The notes under the pieces: model-generated
What the model was told of the DNA's origin: nothing
Databases searched by the model: none
Seen by the model: only the letters and a program-made list of their open reading frames with translations
In this document: positions 36,242-44,882 of the stretch, piece after piece
How the letters are laid out: the number at the start of each line of letters is the position of its first letter
Position numbering within the stretch: position 1 is the stretch's first letter
Source: Pseudorhizobium banfieldiae
GTDB taxonomy: Bacteria > Pseudomonadota > Alphaproteobacteria > Rhizobiales > Rhizobiaceae
DNA: 64,000 nucleotides
Direction of reading: 5' to 3'
Assembly: GCF_000967425.1 (NCBI RefSeq)
Contig: NZ_FO082820.1
Location: 1,488,001-1,552,000 of the forward strand
Position numbers and translations under genes: made by a program

Positions 36242-37017
36242 TGCGCATCCTGCTCACCAACGACGACGGTATCCATGCCGAAGGCCTGGCGGCGCTGGAA
36301 CGCATTGCCCGGCAATTGTCCGACGACGTCTGGATCGTTGCGCCGGAAACCGACCAGAGCGGGCTTGCGCATTCGCTGACTCTGTCGGAGCCGTTGCGCC
36401 TGCGCAAGGTAGGCAACAAGCACTTCGCGCTGCGCGGCACGCCGACCGATTGCGTCATCATGGGCATTCGCGAGGTCCTGCCGGAAAAGCCGGATCTCGT
36501 CCTGTCGGGCGTCAATGCCGGCGCCAACATGGCCGATGACGTCACCTATTCGGGAACCATCGCCGGCGCAATCGAGGGCACACTGCAGGGCGTCCGCTCG
36601 TTCGCATTGAGCCAGGCCTACCAGCACGACGCCGAGGGTGGGCGCATCGTCCCATGGGAGACCGCGGAAGCCTATGCGCCCGATCTCATCCGCAAGCTGA
36701 GCGATGTGGAACTCCCGGACGGAACCTTCCTGAACCTGAACTTTCCCAAGTGCGCCCCGAAGGATGTCCGGGGTGTGCAGGTGACATCGCAGGGGAAGCT
36801 CGATTTCGGCTTGACGATCGACGAGCGGCGGGATGGCCGTGGCCTTCCCTACTACTGGCTGAGGTTTGGCGAGCGGCTTGGCCACTTCCGCGAGGGCACG
36901 GATATCCACGCGGTGAAGCACAACCGGATATCGGTGACCCCGCTCAAACTGGACCTGACGGACCATTCGGTACAGGATCGCCTCGCTGAAGCGCTTGGAT
37001 TCGGAGTGCCCGATTGA
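36241..37017 (+). CDS. surE: 5'/3'-nucleotidase SurE
   Basis: A 258-residue survival protein that dephosphorylates nucleoside monophosphates. The N-terminal metal-binding motif is TNDDG (residues 6-10); [20 protein letters not shown] gives the other family signature. The start codon overlaps the serS stop by one base, and the 3' end overlaps pcm. E. coli keeps surE-pcm-nlpD-rpoS in this order, which this block repeats without rpoS. Confidence 0.95.
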   Translation: MRILLTNDDGIHAEGLAALERIARQLSDDVWIVAPETDQSGLAHSLTLSEPLRLRKVGNKHFALRGTPTDCVIMGIREVLPEKPDLVLSGVNAGANMADDVTYSGTIAGAIEGTLQGVRSFALSQAYQHDAEGGRIVPWETAEAYAPDLIRKLSDVELPDGTFLNLNFPKCAPKDVRGVQVTSQGKLDFGLTIDERRDGRGLPYYWLRFGERLGHFREGTDIHAVKHNRISVTPLKLDLTDHSVQDRLAEALGFGVPD

Positions 37018-37667
37018 AGTCCAGCATGGTCGAGAAGGAAGGTTTTGCCGCGCTCGTCTTGCGTCTGCGGGCCGAGGGCATTTCCGATCTTGATCTTCTT
37101 ACCGCCGTCGAGCAGACGCCGCGATCCCTGTTCGTACCGACAGCGGCAGCAGCCGACGCCTATTCGGCACGGACCACCCCCATCGAATGCGGTGCCTTCA
37201 TGGAGGGCGCCGACCTCGCTGTGCGGATCCTCCACCATCTGCAGGTGAAGCCCGGCCAGCGAGTGCTCGAGATCGGTACCGGCAGCGGGTTTACCGGGGC
37301 CGTGCTCGGCCGACTGGCTGAACGGGTCCTTTCGGTCGATCGCTACAAGACGCTGGTCACCGGCGCCCAGCGCCGCATGGATAAGCTTTCCCTGCGCAAT
37401 ATCGTCATCCGGCAGGCGGACGGCATCAACGGCATGCCGGGCGAGGGAACCTTCGACCGCATCCTCGTGACCGGCGCCTTCACCTCGATGCCGCGCTTTT
37501 ATGCCGAGCAACTCGTCTCCGGCGGCGCGATGATTGCGCCGCTCATGCGGGAAGACGGCACCTGCATGATGATGCGTCTCACGAAGACGGGAAGCCGCTT
37601 CGACCGCGAGGATCTGTTCCCCGTGCCCTACCTGCCGCTCGTGCCTCATATTGCGGCAGCACTTTGA
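37014..37667 (+). CDS. pcm: protein-L-isoaspartate O-methyltransferase
   Basis: A 217-residue SAM-dependent repair enzyme that methylates L-isoaspartyl residues in aged proteins. The SAM motif is [19 protein letters not shown] (about residues 83-101), with the family loop [14 protein letters not shown] downstream. The start is TTG at 37014, overlapping the surE stop (TTGA), with GGAGTG six bases upstream. It is the canonical copy beside surE; a divergent Pcm-like protein is at 14433-15086. Confidence 0.94.
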   Translation: MKSSMVEKEGFAALVLRLRAEGISDLDLLTAVEQTPRSLFVPTAAAADAYSARTTPIECGAFMEGADLAVRILHHLQVKPGQRVLEIGTGSGFTGAVLGRLAERVLSVDRYKTLVTGAQRRMDKLSLRNIVIRQADGINGMPGEGTFDRILVTGAFTSMPRFYAEQLVSGGAMIAPLMREDGTCMMMRLTKTGSRFDREDLFPVPYLPLVPHIAAAL

Positions 37668-37767
37668 CATTTGCCGTCGCTGACGGCGGCATGGTTACCA
37701 AATTAGCAAAAAATCAAATTCGATATCCGGACTTTAACCCGCCAGTAAGACTAACAGGTTTTAATCT

Positions 37768-37797
37768 GACCTAACGATGGTTGCGTCACGTTAGGTC
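37768..37797 (+). promoter_or_regulatory. perfect inverted repeat in the nlpD leader
   Basis: GACCTAACG (37768-37776) and CGTTAGGTC (37789-37797) form a perfect 9-bp inverted repeat with a 12-base spacer, ending five bases before the nlpD ATG. In RNA it would pair across the ribosome-binding region, and in DNA it could be an operator. Assignment is inference. Confidence 0.4.
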
Positions 37798-37802
37798 GAG
37801 TC

Positions 37803-39347
37803 ATGCGTATCAAGAGTTCGCTCAAGTCCCGTCAATCAATTCTCCGGATTGCAGGTGCCGTATTGCTCGCCAGCGTTGCCACTGGCTGCAGTTCTGATGC
37901 CACCCGCTTCTCCGGCCTGTTCTCCGACACGGATCCCCTCACTACCGCTTCCATTCCGCAGCGGCAGGGCAGCGGTGCCTATGGTCAGGCGCCTGTGCCT
38001 CGTGGCGATGTCGCTTCGGCGCCTGCCGGAGGATACGGCAACCGCACCGTTGCGCCGTCGCAGCCTTATCCGGCGGCCGGCGGTGACTATGTCTCCATCC
38101 CTTCGGCGGCACGTACGGCCTCGGCTCCGGCGACGGTACAGCGCACGGAACTGGCCCCTCCCGGAGGAGCGGTTGCTGCAGGCGTCGATGCGACGACGCG
38201 CCAGCAGGCTCTCGCGCAGCCTTTCCCGTCGACCCAGACAACTGCCGCGCGCCCGGCACCGCAGGGCGCTGCATCGGATCAACTGACCACCGGTACCGTC
38301 AAGAAAACATCGGGCTGGTCGACGGTCAATGCACCACGTGTAACCCTGAAGGCCGGTGAATCGGCAGCGACGCTGTCGCGGCGCTATGGTGTCCCGGAGC
38401 GGGAGATCCTGCGCGCCAACAATGGCAACCTGGTCGCCGGGCAGTCGGTCATCATTCCGACGTTTGGCCCGGCCAGCAACTCCGCCAAGGTCGCCGCCGG
38501 CGATATCGACCTCCAGAACAAGGCTCCGGCCCCTGTCCAGCAGCAGGAGCAGAAGGTTGCTGTCTTGCCGGCGCAGTCCCGCGACAAGGCCACCGCCCAG
38601 CCGGGCAAGCTGACTCCGCCCGCCGGCGCTGGCGGTACATACACCGTCCAGCCCGGCGACACGCTGACGAAGATTGCCCGCGCCAATGGTCTCTCCGTCG
38701 ATCAGCTGAAGGCGGCCAACGGGCTGACGAACGAAAGCATCCGGATCGGTCAGGTCCTGAACCTTTCGCCTTCGTCGGCGCCCGTCGCAACCGATCCTGT
38801 CCAGACGGCATCGGTGCCTTCGAAGCCAGCCGTCCAGGCCGAGGCGCCTGCTGCCCAGAAACCGGTTGCGCAGACGCCGCCCGCAGAGGCACAGAAGCCA
38901 GTCGAGACAGCGTCTGTCTCCGAAGCGGCCGTCAAGTCGGACGTCACGACCGCCGCGCCGCAGTCGACGGGCATCGGCAAATACCGCTGGCCGGTCAACG
39001 GCGCGGTCATCGCCGGCTTCGGCCAGAACGTCGAAGGCAGCCGCAACGACGGCATCAACATCTCGGTTCCGGAAGGCACGCCGATCAAGGCCGCTGAGAA
39101 CGGCGTGGTCATCTATGCCGGCAACGGACTGAAGCAGCTCGGCAATACGGTCCTGGTGCGCCACGACGACGGCAAGGTCACCGTCTACGGCCATGCCGGC
39201 AGCCTCAGCGTATCCCGCGGGCAGAAGGTCACGCGCGGCCAGACGATCGCCAGCTCCGGCATGAGCGGCGACGCAAAGCGTCCGCAGGTCCACTTCGAGG
39301 TGCGCAAGGACGCGACCCCGGTCAACCCGATCACTTTCCTTGAATAG
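37803..39347 (+). CDS. nlpD: lipoprotein with LysM and degenerate LytM (M23) domains, NlpD-like
   Basis: A 514-residue lipoprotein with a lipobox (VATGC, about residues 25-29). Two LysM repeats bind peptidoglycan (about 180-222 and 279-323), separated by Pro/Ala-rich linkers. A C-terminal LytM domain starts near residue 393. Its catalytic residues are altered: the HxxxD zinc site is N415/N419, and the HxH motif is Q495/H497. As in E. coli NlpD and EnvC, it is probably not a peptidase but an activator of amidases in cell division. The surE-pcm-nlpD order supports the symbol. A terminator shared with the convergent ATPase gene follows. Confidence 0.9.
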   Translation: MRIKSSLKSRQSILRIAGAVLLASVATGCSSDATRFSGLFSDTDPLTTASIPQRQGSGAYGQAPVPRGDVASAPAGGYGNRTVAPSQPYPAAGGDYVSIPSAARTASAPATVQRTELAPPGGAVAAGVDATTRQQALAQPFPSTQTTAARPAPQGAASDQLTTGTVKKTSGWSTVNAPRVTLKAGESAATLSRRYGVPEREILRANNGNLVAGQSVIIPTFGPASNSAKVAAGDIDLQNKAPAPVQQQEQKVAVLPAQSRDKATAQPGKLTPPAGAGGTYTVQPGDTLTKIARANGLSVDQLKAANGLTNESIRIGQVLNLSPSSAPVATDPVQTASVPSKPAVQAEAPAAQKPVAQTPPAEAQKPVETASVSEAAVKSDVTTAAPQSTGIGKYRWPVNGAVIAGFGQNVEGSRNDGINISVPEGTPIKAAENGVVIYAGNGLKQLGNTVLVRHDDGKVTVYGHAGSLSVSRGQKVTRGQTIASSGMSGDAKRPQVHFEVRKDATPVNPITFLE

Positions 39348-39371
39348 AGTATTGCGTATCAGGGAAAGCGG

Positions 39372-39396
39372 AAAAGCCCGGCTCGTCCGGGCTTTT
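39372..39396. terminator. bidirectional terminator between nlpD and the DUF815 gene
   Basis: AAAAGCCCGG (39373-39382) pairs with CCGGGCTTTT (39387-39396) around a CTCGT-type loop. A T-run lies on both strands, so it can stop both convergent genes. Confidence 0.75.
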
Positions 39397-39398
39397 CG

Positions 39399-40271
39399 TT
39401 ATCTGCGCTCGAGCGGCAGCCGCAACCGGCCCGCCAGATCCTGAATATACTGCCAGGCGACACGTCCGGAGCGTCCGCCGCGGGTCGTGGCCCATTCAAG
39501 GGCCTCGTGGTGAAGCGCCTCGCGCTTGAGCGGTAAACGGAAATAGTCGGCATAGCCGTCGATCATCGTCAGGTAGTCGTCTTGACTGCACTTGTGGAAG
39601 CCGAGCCACAGCCCGAACCGATCCGACAGCGAAACCTTTTCCTCGACGGCCTCTGATGGATTGATTGCCGTCGATTGCTCGTTTTCCATCATGTGGCGCG
39701 GCAGCAGATGGCGGCGGTTCGAAGTCGCGTAGAAGAGGACATTGTCCGGGCGGCCTTCGATGCCCCCGTCCAGAGCCGCCTTCAGGGACTTATAGGCGGT
39801 ATCGTCATGATCGAAGGAAAGGTCGTCGCAGAAGACGATAGCCCGCTGGTCCGATGCCTTGAGGATGTCGAGGAGGAGGGGCAGGGATGCAATGTCCTCG
39901 CGGTGGACCTCGACGAGCTTCAGCGCCGTATCAGTGGTGGCGCGGACGTCCTCATGCACCGCCTTCACCAACGACGACTTGCCCATTCCGCGCGCACCCC
40001 AGAGCAGTACGTTGTTTGCAGGGTAGCCTTCAGCGAAGCGGAGCGTATTCTCGTGCAGGATGTCGCGCACGTGGTCGACGCCGCGGATCAGCGACAGTGC
40101 CACACGGTTCGGGCGGGGCACAGGCTGCAGCCGCTGGTTGGCGGGCACCCACACGAAGCAGTCGGCCGAGGACCAGTCCTTGGCTGCGGGCGGCGGGCCG
40201 GCAAGCCGCTCCAGCGCGTCGGCGAGGCGCGATACCTCCGCAAGCAGGCGCTGATTGAGTTCCTCGGTCAC
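39399..40271 (-). CDS. DUF815 family AAA-type ATPase
   Basis: A 290-residue predicted ATPase. Walker A is GARGMGKSS (about residues 92-100) and the Walker B region IVFCDDLSFDHDD follows; the C-terminal part (WATTRGGRSGRVAWQYIQDL) is conserved in DUF815 proteins. The family function is not established. It converges on nlpD, and its neighbour yajC is divergent. The ATG at 40271 begins MTEELNQRLLAEVSRLADAL, a helical N-terminus typical of this group. Confidence 0.9.
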   Translation of the reverse strand: MTEELNQRLLAEVSRLADALERLAGPPPAAKDWSSADCFVWVPANQRLQPVPRPNRVALSLIRGVDHVRDILHENTLRFAEGYPANNVLLWGARGMGKSSLVKAVHEDVRATTDTALKLVEVHREDIASLPLLLDILKASDQRAIVFCDDLSFDHDDTAYKSLKAALDGGIEGRPDNVLFYATSNRRHLLPRHMMENEQSTAINPSEAVEEKVSLSDRFGLWLGFHKCSQDDYLTMIDGYADYFRLPLKREALHHEALEWATTRGGRSGRVAWQYIQDLAGRLRLPLERR

Positions 40272-40382
40272 GGCATCCTCCCTCCTGTTTCTCGGCTCAA
40301 CATCCTTGGCGAGCGGTTAGCATGCAGCGACAACGCGCAAAAGCCAGCCAGTCGTGGATTTGGTACGCGAAGCAGCCTGTTT

Positions 40383-40411
40383 TTGTTGCATTCAGGGTGG
40401 GCCCAATTATA
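40383..40411 (+). promoter_or_regulatory. candidate housekeeping promoter for yajC
   Basis: TTGTTG (40383-40388) and ATTATA (40406-40411) are separated by 17 bases, about 55 bases before the yajC start. It is a sigma-70-like match only, recognised by eye. Confidence 0.35.
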
Positions 40412-40468
40412 TTCCGGCCACTTGCAAAAAAGGGGGGCATTGGGCTCCTGACAATCATGGAGTACTCG

Positions 40469-40819
40469 ATGTTCATCACTGAAGCATTTGCCCAGGCCGA
40501 AGGTGCAGCCCCGTCGGCCTTCGGGTCCGGCCTCGAAATGCTCTTCCTCTTCGCACCGCTGATGGTGGTCTGGTATTTCTTCCTGATCCGTCCGCAGCGC
40601 GCGCAGATGAAGAAGCGCCAGGAAATGCTGTCCAACATTCGTCGCGGCGACAACGTCGTGCTCGGCGGCGGCATTGCGGGCAAGGTCACCAAGGTGGTGG
40701 ATGACAACGAGGTCGAGGTGGAAATCGCCGAGGGCGTCAAGGTTCGCGCACTGCGCGCCTATGTCGCCGAAGTGCGGGTAAAGGGTGAGCCGGTCAAGAC
40801 CGACGCGGCCGCATCCTGA
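40469..40819 (+). CDS. yajC: preprotein translocase subunit YajC
   Basis: A 116-residue protein with one N-terminal membrane helix (LEMLFLFAPLMVVWYFFLIR) followed by the YajC cytoplasmic domain (QRAQMKKRQEMLSNIRRGDN and VLGGGIAGKVTKV). It associates with SecDF to aid protein export. The ATG at 40469 gives the typical MFITEAFAQAEG start and is preceded by GGAG. Normally secD/secF (or secDF) follows; here a Mth938 gene starts 69 bases on (see findings). Confidence 0.94.
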   Translation: MFITEAFAQAEGAAPSAFGSGLEMLFLFAPLMVVWYFFLIRPQRAQMKKRQEMLSNIRRGDNVVLGGGIAGKVTKVVDDNEVEVEIAEGVKVRALRAYVAEVRVKGEPVKTDAAAS

Positions 40820-40888
40820 TGCCTCATGCGGCGTGCCTCCGGCGCGCCGCTCCTCCGCCTGGCGGAGAACCTAAGGAGGCACGAACCG

Positions 40889-41275
40889 GTGCCAAAGGGA
40901 ATTGAAATCCGGGCTGCCCATTTCCCGGGCCGGGCGCCGATCGATGCCTATGGCAATGGCGGTTTCCGGTTTGCGGACATGTCCCATCGCGGCTCGCTGC
41001 TCTGCCTGCCGTCCGGCATTCACGGCTGGGACTTCGAGGAAGGCCAGCCGTTGACGAGCGAGGCGCTTGCGAGGGTCCTGGAGGAAGCGGCGGACATAGA
41101 GGTTCTGCTTGTTGGTACCGGCCGCGAGCTGAGACCGCTGCCGCAACAGCTGAAATCTGCGCTGAAGGCGCGTGGTATCGCCTCCGATCCGATGAGTACC
41201 GGAGCCGCCGTGCGGACCTACAATGTCATGCTTTCGGAATCGCGGGCTGTCGCAGCCGCCCTGATCGCGGTGTGA
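40889..41275 (+). CDS. Mth938/NDUFAF3-like domain protein
   Basis: A 128-residue protein of the Mth938 family (DUF498). It reads IEIRAAHFPGRAPIDAYGNG, then LCLPSGIHGWD and VLLVGTGRELRPLPQQL. The human homologue NDUFAF3 is a complex I assembly factor, and the bacterial genes occur near secDF and yajC. The GTG at 40889 is fixed as the start by a perfect TAAGGAGG nine bases upstream; the ATG at 40826 is less likely. It is followed six bases on by the phytoene/squalene synthase-like gene, homologous to NDUFAF6. Confidence 0.88.
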   Translation: MPKGIEIRAAHFPGRAPIDAYGNGGFRFADMSHRGSLLCLPSGIHGWDFEEGQPLTSEALARVLEEAADIEVLLVGTGRELRPLPQQLKSALKARGIASDPMSTGAAVRTYNVMLSESRAVAAALIAV

Positions 41276-41281
41276 GGCGCG

Positions 41282-42124
41282 GTGGCTTCGGAACCCGATA
41301 TAGTGCTTTCGACGCTACGCGATACGGATCGCGACCGATATCTCGCTTGCCTTCTGTCTCCCGAGGAAAAGCGGGGAGCGCTTGCCGCACTCTATGCCTT
41401 CAATGCGGCGATCGCCCGGGTACGGGACGTGGTGCATGAGGCTCTGCCCGGCGAGATTCGACTTCAGTGGTGGCGTGACCTCTTAGAAGGAACCGCGCAC
41501 GGCGATCCCGGCGGCAATCCGGTTGCTACCGCCCTGCTTGCCGCGATCGAAGAGCATCGGCTGCCGAGGGACACGTTCCTCGCAATGATCGATGCGCGGA
41601 TCGGCGATCTCTACAATGACCCATTCCCCACCCGTAACGAAATGGAAGGCTATGCCGGCGAAACCGCATCGGCTCTGATCCAGCTGGCGAGCCTCGTGCT
41701 GGCGCCTGCGGACGCGGCACAGACAGCGCATGCGGCAGGCCATGGCGGGGTGGCGCAGGCCATCGCCGGGCTTCTTCTTCTCATGCCGCTGCACCGCCGG
41801 CGAGGACAGCTCTATATCCCGCTGGACATACTCGCCGCCACCGGTCTCGACCGTGACGCGTTCCTTGCGGGGCAGGAGCGCGATCGGATCGCAGCTGCAA
41901 TCGATGCCTTTGCCGGTCTTGGCCTGGAGCACCTGACAAAGGCCCGCGCTGCCGGTCGGGTTCCCAGGCAACTGTTTCCCGCCTATCTCCCCGTCTCCCT
42001 TGCCGAGCCGGTACTGCGGGATGCGGGCCGACATGGTGCCGCCCTGCTCGAGAAGAATGAGCCGCCGGCACAATGGCGCCGCCAGTTGCGCATGGTCAAG
42101 GCGCAGTTCCTGCAGCGTTTCTGA
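41282..42124 (+). CDS. phytoene/squalene synthase-like protein, NDUFAF6-like
   Basis: A 280-residue protein of the trans-isoprenyl diphosphate synthase head-to-head family. The first Asp-rich region reads RVRDVVHE instead of DDxxD, and the second DLYNDPF lacks the canonical spacing, so isoprenoid chemistry is unlikely. Its human counterpart, NDUFAF6, supports complex I assembly. It lies directly after the NDUFAF3-like gene, a pairing that suggests a shared job in respiratory complex I assembly. Start is GTG at 41282, six bases after the stop of the previous gene. Confidence 0.85.
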   Translation: MASEPDIVLSTLRDTDRDRYLACLLSPEEKRGALAALYAFNAAIARVRDVVHEALPGEIRLQWWRDLLEGTAHGDPGGNPVATALLAAIEEHRLPRDTFLAMIDARIGDLYNDPFPTRNEMEGYAGETASALIQLASLVLAPADAAQTAHAAGHGGVAQAIAGLLLLMPLHRRRGQLYIPLDILAATGLDRDAFLAGQERDRIAAAIDAFAGLGLEHLTKARAAGRVPRQLFPAYLPVSLAEPVLRDAGRHGAALLEKNEPPAQWRRQLRMVKAQFLQRF

Positions 42125-42195
42125 CGGCCGCGCCAACATTCGCGCAAGGCTGGCCATTTACCGGGAACATGTCTCTAGCCTCAGGGAGTGACGAC

Positions 42196-42651
42196 GTGAA
42201 TTCTGTCATCGTCTGGTCGATCATCTTCGTGTTGATCGCGCTCTTTGCATACTATGCAACGCGCATGGCAAGGCGCGACGATTCAGAGGATGGCCTGCAC
42301 GACTTCGGCTTCGCCCTGCTCGAATTCGGCCGCGCCTTCCCCAACGAGGCCATTCGGGAGATCCATGCCACGGCAGACGGAAGGGCCGTCTTCGTCCGGC
42401 TCCATGACGGCAAGACCGGTATCATGCGCAGCCATACCAAGCATTACGCCTGCCACCTCATCAAGCCCGGACGCGTGCGGGTCCAGGGACAGGAAGATGC
42501 CAGAAGCTTCCGCGCCGAATTCCTTGACGCACCGGCCAATGACGGCCTGTTCACCTTCAGGACCGAAGCCGAGGCAGCGGAAGTCTCGCTATGGCTGCTG
42601 GGGAACTATGTCAGTTCCGCCGACAAAGACGTAGCCGAAGACGGGGCCTGA
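42196..42651 (+). CDS. single-pass membrane protein of unknown function
   Basis: A 151-residue protein with one N-terminal membrane helix ([20 protein letters not shown]) and a cytoplasmic or periplasmic domain with [20 protein letters not shown] and [16 protein letters not shown]. It is recognisable as conserved in rhizobia, but I know no function. The GTG at 42196 is chosen because AGGGAG lies eight bases upstream; in-frame ATGs at 42073 and 42169 are alternatives. It is downstream of the NDUFAF6-like gene and its end overlaps the trmFO 3' end by 46 bases (convergent). Confidence 0.75.
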   Translation: MNSVIVWSIIFVLIALFAYYATRMARRDDSEDGLHDFGFALLEFGRAFPNEAIREIHATADGRAVFVRLHDGKTGIMRSHTKHYACHLIKPGRVRVQGQEDARSFRAEFLDAPANDGLFTFRTEAEAAEVSLWLLGNYVSSADKDVAEDGA

Positions 42652-44069
42652 TTCTCCTCTGTATCGAGACCGAGCCAGGCGGCACAGTCCCTCAGGGCGC
42701 GCGCGGCCATCAACTGCTTCTTCATGATCGCCTTGTCCTTGCCGCGGAAGCGTTTGACGCCTTCCGGCTTGGCGATCGAACCCGGCTCCAGTTCAGGGAA
42801 AAGGCCGAAATTGATGTTCATCGGCTGGAAGGAGCGCTTGCCGGGCTCGTCGTGCGAAACGAGGTGCCCGCCGGTGATATGGCCAAGCAAGGCTCCGAAA
42901 GCTGTTGTGGCCGGCGGCGGTGCCAGGGCAACTCCCTTCCTCTCGGCCGCAGCGAAGCGTCCCGCCAGCAGGCCAATAGCGGCGCTCTCCACATAGCCTT
43001 CGCAGCCGGTAACCTGTCCCGCAAACCGCAGGCCGGGGCGGCTCTTGAGCGAAAGCGTTCCGTCTAGGAACATTGGTGAGTTTATGTAGGTGTTTCGGTG
43101 GAGACCTCCAAGCCGGGCGAACTCGGCGTTCTCCAGTCCCGGGATCATCCGGAAGATCTCCGCCTGGGCGCCGTACTTGAGCTTGGTCTGGAAGCCGACC
43201 ATGTTGTAGAGCGTACCGAGCGCATTGTCCTGGCGGAGCTGCACGACTGCATAGGGCTTGACTGTCGGATTGTGGGCGTTCGTCAGCCCCATCGGCTTCA
43301 TCGGCCCGTGCCGTAGCGTCTCGCGTCCCCGCTCGGCCATGACCTCGATCGGCAGGCAGCCGTCGAAATAGGGTGTGCCTTCCCATTCCTTGAAACCCGT
43401 GGTGTCGCCAGCGACAAGCGCATCGATGAAGGCATTGTACTGCGCTTCGTCCATCGGGCAGTTGATGTAGTCCTTGCCGGTCCCGCCGGGCCCCATCTTG
43501 TCGTAACGGGACTGGTACCAGCAGATGTCCATGTTGATGGATTCGCGGTAGACGATCGGCGCGATGGCATCGAAGAAGGCAAGCGAATCCTCGCCCGTCT
43601 CCGCCTGGATCGCAGCCGCGAGCGCGGGCGAGGTGAGGGGGCCGGTCGCGAGGATGGCAAGATCCCATTCCGCCGGCGGAAGTCCCTGGACTTCCTCACG
43701 AACGATCGTGATCAGCGGGTGTTCGGAGATTGCCTTGGTGACGGCGTCGGAGAAACCGTCACGATCCACCGCCAGCGCGCCGCCCGCCGGCACCTGGTTG
43801 CGATCGGCACAGGCCATGATCAGCGAGCCGGCAAGGCGCATCTCCGCGTGAATGACGCCGACCGCATTGGATGTCGCGTCGTCGGAGCGGAAGGAATTGG
43901 AGCAGACCAGTTCGGCAAGGCCATCGGTCTTGTGGGCGTCGGTGCCGCGCACGCCGCGCATTTCGTGCAGAGTGACGGGGATTCCGGACTGGGCGATCTG
44001 CCACGCGGCTTCCGAGCCTGCGAGCCCGCCGCCGATGACGTGGATGGGTGAAACGGTCTTATCGGTCAT
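42606..44069 (-). CDS. trmFO: methylenetetrahydrofolate-dependent tRNA (uracil-5-)-methyltransferase TrmFO
   Basis: A 487-residue flavoprotein that makes m5U54 in tRNA using methylene-THF. The FAD-binding Rossmann motif [18 protein letters not shown] is at residues 9-26, and the catalytic-region [20 protein letters not shown] follows. It lacks the SAM-dependent TrmA signature. It overlaps the end of the upstream membrane-protein gene in convergent orientation. The ATG begins [14 protein letters not shown], a typical rhizobial start. Confidence 0.94.
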   Translation of the reverse strand: MTDKTVSPIHVIGGGLAGSEAAWQIAQSGIPVTLHEMRGVRGTDAHKTDGLAELVCSNSFRSDDATSNAVGVIHAEMRLAGSLIMACADRNQVPAGGALAVDRDGFSDAVTKAISEHPLITIVREEVQGLPPAEWDLAILATGPLTSPALAAAIQAETGEDSLAFFDAIAPIVYRESINMDICWYQSRYDKMGPGGTGKDYINCPMDEAQYNAFIDALVAGDTTGFKEWEGTPYFDGCLPIEVMAERGRETLRHGPMKPMGLTNAHNPTVKPYAVVQLRQDNALGTLYNMVGFQTKLKYGAQAEIFRMIPGLENAEFARLGGLHRNTYINSPMFLDGTLSLKSRPGLRFAGQVTGCEGYVESAAIGLLAGRFAAAERKGVALAPPPATTAFGALLGHITGGHLVSHDEPGKRSFQPMNINFGLFPELEPGSIAKPEGVKRFRGKDKAIMKKQLMAARALRDCAAWLGLDTEENQAPSSATSLSAELT

Positions 44070-44108
44070 GGCGCGCTCTTATCACGCGTTAGCCGGGGGC
44101 GGAATCGA

Positions 44109-44133
44109 AAAAGGCACCCGATCAGGTGCCTTT
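44109..44133 (-). terminator. rho-independent terminator of the first DUF1127 gene
   Basis: AAAGGCACC (44110-44118) pairs with GGTGCCTTT (44125-44133). On the minus strand, TTTTTC follows. It lies 47 bases after the stop codon of the gene at 44180. Confidence 0.8.
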
Positions 44134-44179
44134 GCGAAAGTCGTCTCGTCGCCAGTTGGCTCAGCGCATTCTGTTCCGA

Positions 44180-44323
44180 CTAGCGGAAGGAGCGGGCGGC
44201 AACGTGGCGGATGTCGTAGCGGGTCAGGCCGATGTCATTGAGCGCCTGATTGGACAGGCCGCCCAGTTCGCTGATCGTGCGACGATAGCTGAGCCAGTTC
44301 TTGGCAAGGCGGATCGGGTTCAT
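44180..44323 (-). CDS. DUF1127 small protein
   Basis: A 47-residue basic protein, too short for most gene callers: it begins MNPIRLAKNWLSYRRTISEL, contains the DUF1127 core LNDIGLTRYDIRHVA and ends in RSFR. The ribosome-binding site CCGAGGAAACATC precedes the ATG. DUF1127 proteins are widespread in alphaproteobacteria; in Rhodobacter a DUF1127 protein (CcaF1) is encoded with CcsR small RNAs and affects their processing. A second copy lies 232 bases upstream on the same strand. Confidence 0.85.
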   Translation of the reverse strand: MNPIRLAKNWLSYRRTISELGGLSNQALNDIGLTRYDIRHVAARSFR

Positions 44324-44506
44324 GATGTTTCCTCGGTGTTCAAGCCGGTCGCTGCCGGCGATGAGGAACTTATACGCGCGAATAATTAGATTGTGCAGTG
44401 CAGAAATTGGGCGACTGCCATGCGTTTAAGCAGGAGGTTGATGAAGAAGCAGGCGATGCCGCTTCAGTGGGCAGAATTCGAGAGATACAACAGAGCCTAA
44501 GAAACA

Positions 44507-44533
44507 AAAAACGCCCTGCAAGCAGGGCGTTTT
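44507..44533 (-). terminator. rho-independent terminator of the second DUF1127 gene
   Basis: AAAACGCCCTGC (44508-44519) and GCAGGGCGTTTT (44522-44533) form a near-continuous stem with Ts following on the minus strand. Confidence 0.85.
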
Positions 44534-44555
44534 GAATGCTCGGTGATCGCCTTCG

Positions 44556-44702
44556 TTAGAAGCCGACAGCGCTCCGTGCAACGCGACGGATGTCGCTGCG
44601 GCCGATGCCGAGATCGTGGAGTTCACGATCGCTCATGCGGTCGAGTTCGTTGACGGTCTCGCGGTACTTGCGCCAGTTGTTGAGTTTGCGTGCGATGTTC
44701 AT
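44556..44702 (-). CDS. DUF1127 small protein
   Basis: A 48-residue basic protein: MNIARKLNNWRKYRETVNEL then the core DRMSDRELHDLGIGRSDIRR and RSAVGF. It shares the DUF1127 pattern (D-I/L-G-x-x-R-x-D-I-R) with the protein at 44180-44323, from which it has diverged. GAGGCAGACC precedes the ATG at 44702. A terminator separates the two genes, so they are likely independent units. It is the gene immediately downstream of the candidate small RNA on the minus strand. Confidence 0.88.
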   Translation of the reverse strand: MNIARKLNNWRKYRETVNELDRMSDRELHDLGIGRSDIRRVARSAVGF

Positions 44703-44882
44703 GGTCTGCCTCATATTTTGGTGGTTGCCGGCACTCAAGCGCCAGCCAAATCTGATGAGCGTAATATATGCTGCACTGCGAAGAGCTAACAGTCGCAAGT
44801 TGGTATTCCACCTATGCGCCACACGCATTACCCGTGGCTCTGCTCGTGAACGTTTGATTAACGATTGGACAGGTGGAGCTTG

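Noticed and set aside
37734..37749. TTAA-N7-GTAAG before nlpD, near CtrA consensus
   Set aside because: Second half has a mismatch in its first T and last C; too degenerate to claim.
41282..42124. A carotenoid or hopanoid synthase
   Set aside because: The Asp-rich motifs are altered and no other isoprenoid-pathway gene is nearby; the NDUFAF6 link fits better.
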